A DNA stretch of 54,912 nt. It comes from JBBQWS01 sp038210415. GTDB taxonomy: Bacteria; Actinomycetota; Actinomycetes; Prado026. Position numbers and translations under genes: made by a program. The stretch covers positions 1 through 54,912 of the forward strand of contig JBBQWS010000017.1 of assembly GCA_038210415.1 (NCBI GenBank), read 5' to 3'. This document shows, in pieces, positions 41,777 through 50,504 of the stretch (the first letter of the stretch is position 1; each line of letters opens with the position of its first letter). Below the pieces are notes generated by a model that had not been told where the DNA came from, made no database searches, and was given only the letters and a program-made list of their open reading frames with translations.

Positions 41777-42310
41777 CTAGATGAAGAGCATCTGGGCGCC
41801 GTCGGTGAGCTCGATGAAGTCGCTGGCGTTGATGATCGCCTCGACGCCGTCGTACAGGTCGTCGATGTCCAGGTGCATCATGTCGGCGCTCATCCGGCAG
41901 GCCCACAGGTGGCCGCCCGAGCCCACGATCTGCTCGAGGAAGTCCGGAACCTCAGGAACTCCGAGGTCGGCGATCTGGTGCTTCATCATCCTCGTGGCCA
42001 TGGCCTGCATCCCCGGGATCGGAGCCAGAGCCTGCGGGACGCGAACGTCGCCCATGGGCAGGTGCATGGCCGTGTTACCGGTAGGGGTGAACTTCAGGTC
42101 GTTCATCCGCGACTTCGTGATCATGTCGAAGCCCCAGAAGGTGAAGAACAGATGCGTCTCGACACCCTCGCCGAGGGCGGCGTTGGCCAGGATCAGCCCC
42201 GGGTACGCCATGTCGAGGTTGCCTTTGGAGCAGATGATCGCGAGCTTGCGTCCGCTGCTCGTGTCGTCGTCGAACGAAGGCACGATCGCCGGTGCCGTTT
42301 CGGTACTCAT
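41777..42310 (-). CDS. DsrE/DsrF/TusD-like sulfur relay protein
   Basis: This small sulfur-carrier family protein has 177 aa. It has LAIICSKGNLDMAYPGLILANAAL (Cys27), HLFFTFWGFDMITK and a C-terminal GGHLWACRMSADMM (Cys138), the conserved cysteine expected to carry persulfide in DsrE-like proteins. GGAAGGAAC lies before the ATG at 42310. It is the last gene of the SQR-DUF1641-TusE-DsrE unit and probably accepts or passes on sulfane sulfur made by SQR. Confidence 0.88.
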   Translation of the reverse strand: MSTETAPAIVPSFDDDTSSGRKLAIICSKGNLDMAYPGLILANAALGEGVETHLFFTFWGFDMITKSRMNDLKFTPTGNTAMHLPMGDVRVPQALAPIPGMQAMATRMMKHQIADLGVPEVPDFLEQIVGSGGHLWACRMSADMMHLDIDDLYDGVEAIINASDFIELTDGAQMLFI

Positions 42311-42333
42311 GGTGGCTCAGTTCCTTCCGTGGG

Positions 42334-42657
42334 TCACACGCAGCCGTGCGGCTTGGGCAGCCCGGCGATGTAGGCCATCTTCTTGGCCGGCTTCTTGGGG
42401 AACAGCTCGAACTGCTCCTTGGTGGGGACGCCGCCGACGGTCTGCACCCGACGGGTGGTCGCCGTCTCGCCCTGCGTCTTGTAGTCGTCGCGGAGGAAGC
42501 GGATGACCTTCCAGTGGGCGTCAGTGAGGTCGATCCCGATGTTGGCGGCCAGGACCTTGGCGAGGTCCTCGTCCCACTCGTCGTACTCGGTGAGGAAGCC
42601 CTCATCGTTCACGTGGACCTCGCGGCCGTTCATGGTGTTGACAGGCATGGTGCTCAT
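42334..42657 (-). CDS. TusE/DsrC family sulfur relay protein
   Basis: This 107-aa protein has the whole DsrC fold signature: VHVNDEGFLTEYDEWDEDLAKVLA, DAHWKVIRFLRDDY and the C-terminal arm KPAKKMAYIAGLPKPHGCV. The penultimate Cys (CysA) is present. The second Cys found about ten residues earlier in true dissimilatory DsrC is absent, so it is TusE-like and works by a single-cysteine persulfide. The ATG overlaps the DUF1641 stop by 4 nt. Confidence 0.9.
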   Translation of the reverse strand: MSTMPVNTMNGREVHVNDEGFLTEYDEWDEDLAKVLAANIGIDLTDAHWKVIRFLRDDYKTQGETATTRRVQTVGGVPTKEQFELFPKKPAKKMAYIAGLPKPHGCV

Positions 42658-43055
42658 CCCTCGGTGGTGTTGGTGGTGGGGTCGTTTCCTACTGCGCGCA
42701 GGATGCCGATGACGCGCGCAAGCCCTCGGCGGACCTCGGGGTCGCTCAGCTGCCGGAGCAGGGCGAACGTGCTCGGGGCCTTCTCGTACGAGACCGTGAA
42801 CGTGGCCTTGACCTGTTCGGCGATCGGTCCGCCGCGTCGGGCGAGGTCGAACCAACCGGCGCCCTCCGCCTGCTGCATCCGGTCAGTCATGGTCGTCATG
42901 ACCGGCCCGGCGACGAAGGAGAGCTCGTGCAGGAGGTCGGCGTACCGTTCGCGCAGTTCACGCTGGGCCCGGGTCTCCGCGGCGATCACCTCGAGCTGCA
43001 CTGTGAGCGCGTCGAGTCGCTCGTCCAGTCCGGGCGCTTCCAAGGTGCTGGTCAT
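42654..43055 (-). CDS. DUF1641 family protein
   Basis: This 133-aa helical protein has LDALTVQLEVIAAETRAQRELRERYADLLHELSFVAGPVMTTMTDRMQ and a C-terminal LLRQLSDPEVRRGLARVIGILRAVG, the usual DUF1641 tail. Its role is unknown, but the family is commonly found next to sulfide:quinone oxidoreductase or formate dehydrogenase accessory genes. It sits between sqr and tusE with 4-nt overlaps on both sides, so it belongs to the sulfide unit. Confidence 0.82.
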   Translation of the reverse strand: MTSTLEAPGLDERLDALTVQLEVIAAETRAQRELRERYADLLHELSFVAGPVMTTMTDRMQQAEGAGWFDLARRGGPIAEQVKATFTVSYEKAPSTFALLRQLSDPEVRRGLARVIGILRAVGNDPTTNTTEG

Positions 43056-44290
43056 GCCACACGCTCCTCGTGCTTGCCGGCCATGGACATCAGGGCGGGC
43101 AACGGCAGCTCGCGCCCCGGGAGCATGACGTTCCAGTAGATCCATCGGAACATCAGCTTGCCCCAGTGGTTGAGCTCGGACTCGGCAAGAAGACTGAACG
43201 GACCGACGCCCGGCAGCGGGTACTTCCCCGGTAGCGGCTGGGTGTCGTAGTTGAAGTCGATCAGCAGACCCTTGCCGTTCCCGGACTCGATGAAGCAGTT
43301 GGCATGCCCGTCGAACAGCGACGTCATCGGCCGGCCGGCCACGTGGTCCACAAAGTTCTGCGGGAAGTGCTCCATGGCGAAGTGGGCCACCGAACCGGCC
43401 TTCGAGGCCGGGATGTCCGAGGCGTCACCGACAGCGAACACGTTGTCGAACGTCCGGCTGAGCAACGTCCCCTTGTCGACCGGGACGTAGTTCAACTCGT
43501 CGCCCATTCCGGATCTCGCGACGAAGTCGGCGCCCATGTTCAGTGGGACGGTGACGAGCAGGTCGAACGGCACCTCGCGCTCGTCCATCGACCACAGGGT
43601 CTTCGTCGCGGGATCGATCCGCTCCACGACGAAGTCCGCCTCGACGGCGATCTTCCGTTCGTCGAGCATCGCGCCCAGGTGGTGGGAGGCGACGGGCTTC
43701 GTGAAGGCACCCTCGAGCGGCGTGACGAACACGAGCTCGGTTCGGTCACGCAGCCCCTGCTCCTTGAGCCACGCGTCGGCCAGGAAGGTGAACTCGAGGG
43801 GGGCGACGGGGCACTTGATCGGCATCTCGGTGATGTGCACGACGAGCCGGCCGCCCTCGAACCTGGCGAGAGCGTCGCGCAGGGCGACTGCGCCGTCGAA
43901 CGAGTAGAAGTCGTGCACGCTCTTGCGCCACTCCTCGTCGGCCATGCCCGGTGTCTCGTCGGGGCGCGGCGTCGTGCCTGAGGCGATCACCAGGTAGTCA
44001 TACGGCAGGACCGATCCCTCGGTCAGCGTGACCGTGCAGGCGTGCGGGTCGATGTGGTCGACCTCGGCGAGACGGAAGTCGACGCCGTCCGTGAAGAATT
44101 CCCGCCGTGGGCGGACGATCTCTTCAGGCGTGTACCCGCCGAAGGGGACGAAGAGGAACCCCGGCTGGTAGTAGTGGTCGGGGCTCGGGTCGATAACCGT
44201 GATCGACCACTCGTCGTCGAGCCGGTGCCGCAACTTGTTGGCGGCCATCGTGCCGGCCGTTCCGCCGCCAAGCACCAAGATGTTTCTCAT
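43052..44290 (-). CDS. sqr: Sulfide:quinone oxidoreductase-like FAD protein
   Basis: This enzyme oxidises sulfide to sulfane sulfur and passes electrons to quinone. The 412-aa product has an N-terminal FAD motif (ILVLGGGTAGTMAANKLR), PDHYYQPGFLFVPFGG, the SQR catalytic Cys160 in TEMPIKCPVAPLEF, VFAVGDASDIPASKAGSVAHF and Cys332 in GHANCFIE. Two of the three usual redox cysteines are thus clear. The C-terminal amphipathic tail (LNHWGKLMFRWIYWNVML) fits membrane attachment. AGGACGGTAGG lies before the ATG. It is the first gene of a four-gene sulfur unit. Confidence 0.9.
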   Translation of the reverse strand: MRNILVLGGGTAGTMAANKLRHRLDDEWSITVIDPSPDHYYQPGFLFVPFGGYTPEEIVRPRREFFTDGVDFRLAEVDHIDPHACTVTLTEGSVLPYDYLVIASGTTPRPDETPGMADEEWRKSVHDFYSFDGAVALRDALARFEGGRLVVHITEMPIKCPVAPLEFTFLADAWLKEQGLRDRTELVFVTPLEGAFTKPVASHHLGAMLDERKIAVEADFVVERIDPATKTLWSMDEREVPFDLLVTVPLNMGADFVARSGMGDELNYVPVDKGTLLSRTFDNVFAVGDASDIPASKAGSVAHFAMEHFPQNFVDHVAGRPMTSLFDGHANCFIESGNGKGLLIDFNYDTQPLPGKYPLPGVGPFSLLAESELNHWGKLMFRWIYWNVMLPGRELPLPALMSMAGKHEERVA

Positions 44291-44407
44291 CGACCTACCG
44301 TCCTCTCACCGGTCCGACCCGCTGGCAGAAACGCTAGAGACCCCGGTCCGCGATGCGACAGAGCCGAAGGTCCCCGACCCCCGTCCCGGGTCTGGGACGA
44401 TGCCCTC

Positions 44408-44911
44408 ATGGACGTGGAGCAGCTGACCCGGCCGACGTCGGTCGACGAGGCCCAGCTGGCGGACGTCCTCCTCGACTGCGTGCAGGACGGGGCAAGCGTC
44501 GGGTTCCTCTCGTCCCTCACGCACCACGATTCAGTGGTCTGGTGGCGTGACCAGCTGACCGATCCCGACGCTATGACTTGGGTCGCGCGAGATGACGCAA
44601 GACGCATTGTCGGCACCGTCCGGCTCGTCCTCGCGACCAAGCCCAACGCCCGGCACCGGGCCGACGTCTGCAAGCTCCTGGTGCACCGGGCGGCCCGAGG
44701 GCTCGGCGTCGCCGGTCGGTTGATGACCGTGGCCGAGGACGCGGCACGCAGCCTCGGGCGCACCCTGCTGGTGCTCGACACGCACAGCGGAAGCCCGGCT
44801 GAGAGCCTGTACCTGCGTCGAGGCTGGGCACGCGTCGGCACCATAGACGCCTACGCGGCGACCCCCGACGGCGTGCTGGTCGCCACGACGATCCTGACCA
44901 AGCGGGTCTAG
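44408..44911 (+). CDS. GNAT family N-acetyltransferase
   Basis: This 167-aa acetyltransferase has MTWVARDDARRIVGTVRLVLATKPN, the acetyl-CoA-binding segment ADVCKLLVHRAARGLGVAGRLMTVAEDAARSLG (about 91-123) and the C-terminal LDTHSGSPAESLYLRRGWARVGTI. The substrate is unknown; the form resembles acetyltransferases acting on amino acids or small amines. It is divergent from sqr and 19 nt before the PLP enzyme gene. Confidence 0.85.
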   Translation: MDVEQLTRPTSVDEAQLADVLLDCVQDGASVGFLSSLTHHDSVVWWRDQLTDPDAMTWVARDDARRIVGTVRLVLATKPNARHRADVCKLLVHRAARGLGVAGRLMTVAEDAARSLGRTLLVLDTHSGSPAESLYLRRGWARVGTIDAYAATPDGVLVATTILTKRV

Positions 44912-44930
44912 GGCAGAGAGCGGGTACGCG

Positions 44931-46205
44931 ATGGAGCGGATCGCAGAATTCGACTCCGCCGCCTTCCTCGACAGCTCGTTCAAGGGGCTGCCGCTGGGTT
45001 CGGAGGTTCGCCTGCGCGACCTGGGTCGCCAGGGCTGGAACGTCCTGCGTGGTGAGGTGGGCAGCCCGGTGGCGGTCCTGCGCGAGGCCGTGCTCGACGC
45101 CAACATCGAGACCATGCGCGAGTTCTGCGCGCGGGCGGGCGTGCTGCTCGCGCCGCACGCGAAAACGGCGCTGTCGCCGCAGGTGGTCAGACGCCAGCTC
45201 GTCGCGGGCGCCTGGGGGATGACCGCAGCGGTGCCCTTCCAGGTACAGCTTCTCTGGTCGTTCGGCGTCGACCGCGTGCTCCTCGCCAACGAGCTGACCG
45301 ACGACGCGGGCCTGCTCTGGGCCGCCCGGGAGCTGCGGGACCACCCGCAGCGCGAGCTGCTGTGCTACGTCGACTCGCTGCCTGGCGTCCACCGGGCCGA
45401 GCGTGCCTTCGCGGTGGCCGGCGGTGTCCGGCCGCTCGGGGTGCTCATCGAGCTCGGCCACCAGCAGGGTCGCACCGGGGTGCGGAGCGCAGCCGATGGC
45501 CTCGCACTCGCCGAGGCCATCGGCTCGTCGCCGCACCTGGCCCTGGTCGGGGTCGCAGGCTACGAAGGCACGATCGTGGGTGACGACCAGGCCGAGGTGC
45601 ACCGGCGGGTCGATGCCTACCTCCACGATGTCGTTCAGCTCGCGGTCGACCTGCGGGCTCTGGGACTGTTCGACCACCAGCAGGAGGTCGTCGTGACGGC
45701 CGGCGGCAGCCTCTACTTCGACCGGGTCGCCCGGATCCTCGGACCGCTCTCCGCCACTGGGGTGCGGGTCGTCCTGCGCAGCGGGTGCTACGTCACGCAC
45801 GACACCGGCCTGTACGAGCGGTTGGGCCCCTCCTCGTCGCCGGGCTGGGACCTGCCGCCGTTCCGGGCGGCGCTCGAGGTGTGGACCCGGGTGGTGTCGC
45901 GGCCCGAACCAGGACTCGTGTTGCTGAACGCGGGCCGCCGGGACCTGTCCTTCGACTCCGGGCTGCCGAGGCCGCTGCGGGCGCTCGCGGCCGACGGGCG
46001 TTCGGTCGACCTCACCGCAGCGACCGTGACCGCGCTGGCCGACCAGCATGCCTTCGTGTCAGTGCCGCCGGACTGCCGACTGGCCGTCGGCGACCTCGTC
46101 GGCCTCGGCGTCTCGCACCCGTGCACCACGCTCGACCGGTGGCGGCTGCTGCTCCTGGTCGACGAAGCGTACGAGGTCGTCGGGGGAGTGCGGACGTACT
46201 TCTGA
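44931..46205 (+). CDS. D-serine dehydratase-like / fold-type III PLP enzyme
   Basis: This PLP enzyme of the alanine-racemase-like fold probably deaminates a D-hydroxy-amino acid or a related compound. The 424-aa product has the PLP-Lys in LLAPHAKTALSP (Lys78), GVLIELGHQQGRTGVRS, VAGYEGTIVGDD and TAGGSLYFDR. The C-terminal domain carries HxC (His396, Cys398 in SHPCTT), which matches the zinc ligands of eukaryotic-type D-serine dehydratase. The substrate cannot be read from sequence. It follows a GNAT gene, possibly as a pair. Confidence 0.87.
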   Translation: MERIAEFDSAAFLDSSFKGLPLGSEVRLRDLGRQGWNVLRGEVGSPVAVLREAVLDANIETMREFCARAGVLLAPHAKTALSPQVVRRQLVAGAWGMTAAVPFQVQLLWSFGVDRVLLANELTDDAGLLWAARELRDHPQRELLCYVDSLPGVHRAERAFAVAGGVRPLGVLIELGHQQGRTGVRSAADGLALAEAIGSSPHLALVGVAGYEGTIVGDDQAEVHRRVDAYLHDVVQLAVDLRALGLFDHQQEVVVTAGGSLYFDRVARILGPLSATGVRVVLRSGCYVTHDTGLYERLGPSSSPGWDLPPFRAALEVWTRVVSRPEPGLVLLNAGRRDLSFDSGLPRPLRALAADGRSVDLTAATVTALADQHAFVSVPPDCRLAVGDLVGLGVSHPCTTLDRWRLLLLVDEAYEVVGGVRTYF

Positions 46206-46216
46206 ACCGGTGTCCG

Positions 46217-47821
46217 TCAGGCGTCCTCGCGCCCGCCCGGAGCGACAGTGGGGATCTTGCCGGAGAAGAACAGCGCCAGCAGCGCGAGGATGGCGCCGAC
46301 TGAGAAGGCTGCCCGCAGGGCGTCGATCCGGGCAGTCTCGTTGACCGCGACGAGGGCGGTCACCGTCGCCGGCGGGACCTTCGCCGCGTTGAGCTGGTCG
46401 GTCAGCTGCTGCGTCGACATGAACGGCACAGAGCCGGTGAGCTGGGACTCGGCCTGGATCTTGACGGACGCGGGCAGGTCGGGGCTGTTCTGGATGCCCA
46501 CGAGGACGGCTCCGCTCAGGGTCGCGATGAGCACGGAGCCCACCAGGGCGGTGCCCAGCGATGCCCCCAGGTTGGTCGCGGTGTTCTGCAGCCCGCCGAC
46601 CTCCGCACTCTCCGAGTCGGGCACCGACGAGACGGTCACCGCGCCGAGCTGGGACGAGAGGGCGCCGAGGCCCACGCCCATGAACAGCATCGGGATCGCC
46701 ACGATCCCCGCGTTGGCGGCCGGGTCCAGACCGGCGACGAGGATCAGGATGCCTACGAGGACGGACAGCAGCCCGAGGCGTACGACTCGGCGCGGGTTCG
46801 CCGTCGGCCGGAGCTTGGGGATCCCCGCGGCGGCGACCAGCAGCGCGACCGACAACGGGAAGATTCGCAGCCCCGTCTGCAGCGCACTGAGCCCGAGGAC
46901 CACCGAGAGGAAGAGCGGTACCGCGAAGAAGACGCCCGCCTGCACGGCGAACTGGGAGAAGAACATCGTCAGCCCGCCTGCGAGCTGCTCGTTGCGCAAC
47001 ATCGACGGGCGGAGCAGCGGTTCGCGTCCGGTGTCCTCCAGGCGTTGCTCCCAGCGCATGAACCCGAAGACGACCCCGAGACCGGCGACGATCAGCCAGA
47101 TCACGGGGGAACCGCCGTTGACAGTCGGCGCGTCCGGTTTCGCGACGACCCAGCCCCACTCGCTCGACCGGAGGACTCCGAACACGACGAGCCCGAGCCC
47201 GAGCACCGACAGGACCGACCCGACGAGATCCAGCCGGACCGGCGAAGGGGCCACGTCGGCGATCTTGCGGAGCAGGGCCACGATCGCGACGACGATGACC
47301 ACCTCGCCGAGAAAGACATAGCGCCACGACGCGAAAGTCGTGACCGCTCCGCCGATGAGCGGTCCGGCCGCGACAGCCATGGCCCCCGAGGCCGCGATCA
47401 ACCCGTAGGCGGCGGTGCGGCGTTCCGGCGCGAAGTTCCCCGCCACCAGGGCGACGATCGCGGGCATGATCAAGGCGGCGCCCAGCCCCTCGAGCAGCGA
47501 CCAGCCGAGCAGCAGAACGGCGAGGTTGGGGGCGATCGCGGTGACCAGCGACCCGCAGCCGTAGATGACCAGACCGATCGCGAACGCCCGCCTGCGCCCC
47601 AGGATCGTGCCGACCTTGCCACCGGTGATCATCAGCGTGGCCATGACGAGGGTGTAGAGCGTGATGGCGGTCTGGATCCCGGTGATGGTCGTGCCGAGGT
47701 CGGTGGCGACCTGGGCCATCGAGACGTTCATCACCGAGCTGTCGAGGGTCATCAGGAACTGGCTGGCGGCGAGGACCCCGAGCACGACGCTGGACGCTTG
47801 GCGGGTGGTTTCGGGCGTCAC
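46217..47821 (-). CDS. MFS transporter, DHA2 family (multidrug exporter-like)
   Basis: This is a 14-helix drug:proton antiporter of the EmrB/QacA kind. The 534-aa product has QFLMTLDSSVMNVSMAQVATDL (TM1 with the Asp of DHA2), GRRRAFAIGLVIYGCGSLV, AALIMPAIVALVAGNFAPERRTAAYGLIAASGAMAVAAGPLIGGAVTTFASWRYVF (motif C) and a long C-terminal loop before the last helix. The start is GTG at 47821. It is divergent from the nonapeptide-repeat gene. Its stop faces the PLP-enzyme gene 11 nt away. Confidence 0.93.
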   Translation of the reverse strand: MTPETTRQASSVVLGVLAASQFLMTLDSSVMNVSMAQVATDLGTTITGIQTAITLYTLVMATLMITGGKVGTILGRRRAFAIGLVIYGCGSLVTAIAPNLAVLLLGWSLLEGLGAALIMPAIVALVAGNFAPERRTAAYGLIAASGAMAVAAGPLIGGAVTTFASWRYVFLGEVVIVVAIVALLRKIADVAPSPVRLDLVGSVLSVLGLGLVVFGVLRSSEWGWVVAKPDAPTVNGGSPVIWLIVAGLGVVFGFMRWEQRLEDTGREPLLRPSMLRNEQLAGGLTMFFSQFAVQAGVFFAVPLFLSVVLGLSALQTGLRIFPLSVALLVAAAGIPKLRPTANPRRVVRLGLLSVLVGILILVAGLDPAANAGIVAIPMLFMGVGLGALSSQLGAVTVSSVPDSESAEVGGLQNTATNLGASLGTALVGSVLIATLSGAVLVGIQNSPDLPASVKIQAESQLTGSVPFMSTQQLTDQLNAAKVPPATVTALVAVNETARIDALRAAFSVGAILALLALFFSGKIPTVAPGGREDA

Positions 47822-47900
47822 CCGTTCATCTTCCCGGCATGATGGTGCCGCAGCGTCCTTCTTCGGCGAACTGCGTGTCGCGAGGCGTGGAGGTGGGGTC

Positions 47901-48713
47901 GTGGGCGACCCGGTAGCCGGTACAGAGCTCCGCCGACGTGGCGAGACGCCGGTCGCTGTCGACGTCGTCATCGGCGCCGCGGCGACAGCGGTCACGGTCG
48001 GGGCGGTGGTGTCCCGGTTCGGCTGGCAGCTGGCCCGCCCGGCTGTCGCCGTCGTGGCCCGGCCGCCCTTCGTTCCCGTCGCGTACCACCCGGCGAGTCT
48101 GGTGCCGGGGCTCAGATCCCGCGGTTGGAGCACCAGGCGCGCGGCGGAGCGCGAGCTTGTGGCGCTCCTCGACCGGTGGGTCCCGTTGGTGGTCGCCGCC
48201 GTGCTCGACCGGATCGACCTCACAGCCCTGGTGCTGCGTCGGGTCGACCTCGACGCCGTCATCGAGAGTCTCGACCTCACCCGCATCGTCATCGAGAACG
48301 TCGCGCTGGACGCGGTCGTCGAGCGGGTCGACCTCGAGGCGGTGGTGCGCAGACTGGACCTCGACCAGATCGTGGCCGGCGTCGACATCGAAGCCATCCT
48401 CAACCGCGTCGACGTCAACGAGATCGCCGAACGGGTGAGCATCGATGCCGTCATCGACCGGATCGACCTGATCGGCCTCACCAGCTACGTCCTGGACTCG
48501 ATCGACCTGCCCGAGATCATCCGCGAGTCCACCGGATCGGTCGCATCGGAGACCGTTCGCGGCGTGCGGATGCAGAGTATCGACGCCGACCAGGCGGTGC
48601 AGCGAGCGGTCGACCGGTTGCTGCTGCGGCGCAAGCCCCGGCTCGCGAAGCAGGATCGCGCCGAGCTCACCGCGTCCGACGATCCGTCGGGTGAGAACGG
48701 CACGTCGCGGTGA
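47901..48713 (+). CDS. Nine-residue tandem-repeat protein, coupled to an RDD membrane protein
   Basis: No named family was recognised. The 270-aa product has an N-terminal region with one likely membrane helix (VVIGAAATAVTVGAVV) and, at residues about 104-209, roughly eleven tandem units of nine to thirteen residues with the pattern R-V-D-L-x-A-V-V-x (for example RVDLDAVIE, RVDLEAVVR, GVDIEAILN, RVSIDAVID). Such a repeat should form a compact solenoid. The tail is charged. The GTG at 47901 follows GGAGGTGGGG. The following RDD gene overlaps it by 4 nt, so the two are translated together and may act together at the membrane. Confidence 0.82.
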   Translation: MGDPVAGTELRRRGETPVAVDVVIGAAATAVTVGAVVSRFGWQLARPAVAVVARPPFVPVAYHPASLVPGLRSRGWSTRRAAERELVALLDRWVPLVVAAVLDRIDLTALVLRRVDLDAVIESLDLTRIVIENVALDAVVERVDLEAVVRRLDLDQIVAGVDIEAILNRVDVNEIAERVSIDAVIDRIDLIGLTSYVLDSIDLPEIIRESTGSVASETVRGVRMQSIDADQAVQRAVDRLLLRRKPRLAKQDRAELTASDDPSGENGTSR

Positions 48714-49264
48714 GCGAGGGAGCCCCGTCCCCGGACAAGCCGATGTCGACGATCCCGGCGGAGGCCCGGGCCTACCAGGGCCACCGGGCCGGAGTCGTCA
48801 GCCGGGTGACCGCGAACCTGCTGGACGTCGTCGTCATCGTCGTGGTGCTGGCTGTCTGCTATGCCGGTTGGATCGGTTTCCGCTTCCTGCGCGACCCGCG
48901 CGGATTCACGTTCCCGCCCCTGCCGCCGCTGGGCCTGCTCGTTCTGCTGGGGCTCTGGTTGCAAATGATCTACTTCGCGTTCACCTGGGTCACTACCGGT
49001 CGTACGTACGGCGGTCACGTGATGGGCCTACGGGTCGTCAACTTCCGGGGCGAGAAGCTTCGGATCTGGGGTGCGGTCGTCCGCGCGGCGTTCTGTGTCG
49101 TGCTGCCCGTGGGTCTGCTCTGGGTCGTGGTGAGTCGGGAGAACCGATCCATCCAGGACGTGGTGCTGCGCAGCTCGGTCATCTACGACTGGACCGCGAG
49201 AGCACCACGTGCCGGGCGTGGCTCGAGCCAGCCGCCCGATTTCGATACGGTTGCCACCAACTGA
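48710..49264 (+). CDS. RDD family membrane protein
   Basis: This 184-aa protein has the RDD domain: the Arg in GHRAGVVSRVTANLLDVVVIVV with a following Asp, FTWVTTGRTYGGHVMGLRVVNFRGEKL and AAFCVVLPVGLLWVVVSRENRSIQDVVLRSSVIYDW. Three transmembrane helices are seen (about 33-53, 72-92, 125-142). RDD proteins have been linked to ion or metabolite transport, but no precise role is known. It is coupled to the repeat-protein gene before it and lies 19 nt upstream of the holin-like gene. Confidence 0.88.
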   Translation: MSEGAPSPDKPMSTIPAEARAYQGHRAGVVSRVTANLLDVVVIVVVLAVCYAGWIGFRFLRDPRGFTFPPLPPLGLLVLLGLWLQMIYFAFTWVTTGRTYGGHVMGLRVVNFRGEKLRIWGAVVRAAFCVVLPVGLLWVVVSRENRSIQDVVLRSSVIYDWTARAPRAGRGSSQPPDFDTVATN

Positions 49265-49283
49265 GGATCCGGAAGGGACGGCA

Positions 49284-49670
49284 ATGATCCGCTTCGTCAT
49301 CAGCACCGTGGTGTTCTTCCTGTCAGCATTGATCGGCCTCGTCGTGGCTGACGTACTGCTCGCCGATCTCAGCGTCGACGGAAAGTCCTACCTGTTGGTG
49401 GCGATCATCTTTGCCCTCATTCAAGCGATCCTCTCCCCACTGATCTTCAAGATCATCCACAAGAACGCTTCGGCGTTCATGGGCGGCGTCGGGATCGTCT
49501 CCACTCTGGTGGCGCTCATGATCACCGCGGCGATCTCGAAGGGGTTCTCCGTCCAGGGGATCTCGACCTGGATTCTGGCTGCTCTGATCGTGTGGCTGGC
49601 CGGGGCGATCGCCGCCTTCATCCTGCCGTTCCTGATCGTGAAGCGGGCCGTCCAGGAGCGGCGGTCCTGA
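49284..49670 (+). CDS. Small four-helix membrane protein, phage-holin-like family
   Basis: This 128-aa very hydrophobic protein has four helices (about 3-25, 35-57, 66-85 and 95-118). Its layout matches the small bacterial family annotated as phage-holin family IV, which is widespread in actinobacterial chromosomes without phage. GGAAGGGACGG precedes the ATG at 49284. Nothing phage-like is nearby, so a lytic role is unlikely; the true function is unknown. Confidence 0.8.
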   Translation: MIRFVISTVVFFLSALIGLVVADVLLADLSVDGKSYLLVAIIFALIQAILSPLIFKIIHKNASAFMGGVGIVSTLVALMITAAISKGFSVQGISTWILAALIVWLAGAIAAFILPFLIVKRAVQERRS

Positions 49671-49671
49671 G

Positions 49672-50463
49672 TCAGAGCGGGCGGACGCGTAGCGTGTGCG
49701 CGTCCGCGGCCAGCACGTCGCCGGCCTTGACCGTCAAGCTGCGCCAGTCGTCCCGGGCTGCGTGGATGTAGCGACCGGACAAGGCGTCGAGAGCGCCGGA
49801 GTCGATGAACTCGACGAGGTCGGCGGTCAGCTCGGGCGGTGACCAGAGCTCGGGGTCGTCCCATTCGGCGGCGAAGATCTGGGCGGTCATGTCGGTCTTG
49901 ACCATCCCCGGCGAGATCGCGAACGCGCGCACCCCTGCTCCCGCGGCCTCACCGGCAAGTGCCTCCGTGAAGCGGATCACCGCGGCCTTGCTGGCCATGT
50001 ACGCGGAGTTGATCGCCGAACCGGCGTCGTGGTCGACGGGGAAGAAGGCGGCGTTCGACGAGACGTTGACGATCCGCCCGATTCCGCCCTCGACCATCGC
50101 CGGCAGCACTGCGCGACTGCACAGGTACGTACCGAGGACGTTGACCTCGAAGACCCGCCACCAGTCGGCCGGCGTCTGCTCCCACGTCACACCCGGCGGC
50201 CCGGCTAGCCCGGCGTTGTTCACCAGCAGGTTCGGTACGCCGAAGTCGGCTTCGATGCGGGCGAAGCCTTCCGCGACTGCGGCGGCGTCGGTGACGTCGA
50301 GCGCCAAGGGCACCGCCCCGGTGCGGACAGCGAGCTCCGTGAGCTGCTCGACGGACCGACCGACGGAAACCACGGTGCGGCCGGTGGCGGCGAGCCGCTC
50401 GGTGACGACCGCCCCGATGCCGCGACTCGCACCGGTCACCACTGCGACTGAAGAGGTCTGCAT
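49672..50463 (-). CDS. Short-chain dehydrogenase/reductase
   Basis: This NAD(P)-dependent oxidoreductase has 263 aa. The cofactor motif TGASRGIG (10-17), LLVNNAGLAG, the catalytic Ser in IVNVSSNAAFF and the Tyr/Lys in SAYMASKAA are all present, and ISPGMVKTDMT follows. The substrate is unknown. It lies downstream of a broken TetR regulator gene in the same orientation, which may once have controlled it. Confidence 0.93.
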   Translation of the reverse strand: MQTSSVAVVTGASRGIGAVVTERLAATGRTVVSVGRSVEQLTELAVRTGAVPLALDVTDAAAVAEGFARIEADFGVPNLLVNNAGLAGPPGVTWEQTPADWWRVFEVNVLGTYLCSRAVLPAMVEGGIGRIVNVSSNAAFFPVDHDAGSAINSAYMASKAAVIRFTEALAGEAAGAGVRAFAISPGMVKTDMTAQIFAAEWDDPELWSPPELTADLVEFIDSGALDALSGRYIHAARDDWRSLTVKAGDVLAADAHTLRVRPL

Positions 50464-50504
50464 GGGCGGACGCTAGCAGCGGCCGCGGTCCGGGGTTGCC
50501 CAGA

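Noticed and set aside
49284..49670. Holin-like protein as a sign of a prophage
   Set aside because: No other phage gene, integrase or attachment site is nearby. The family is common in actinobacterial chromosomes as a small membrane protein.
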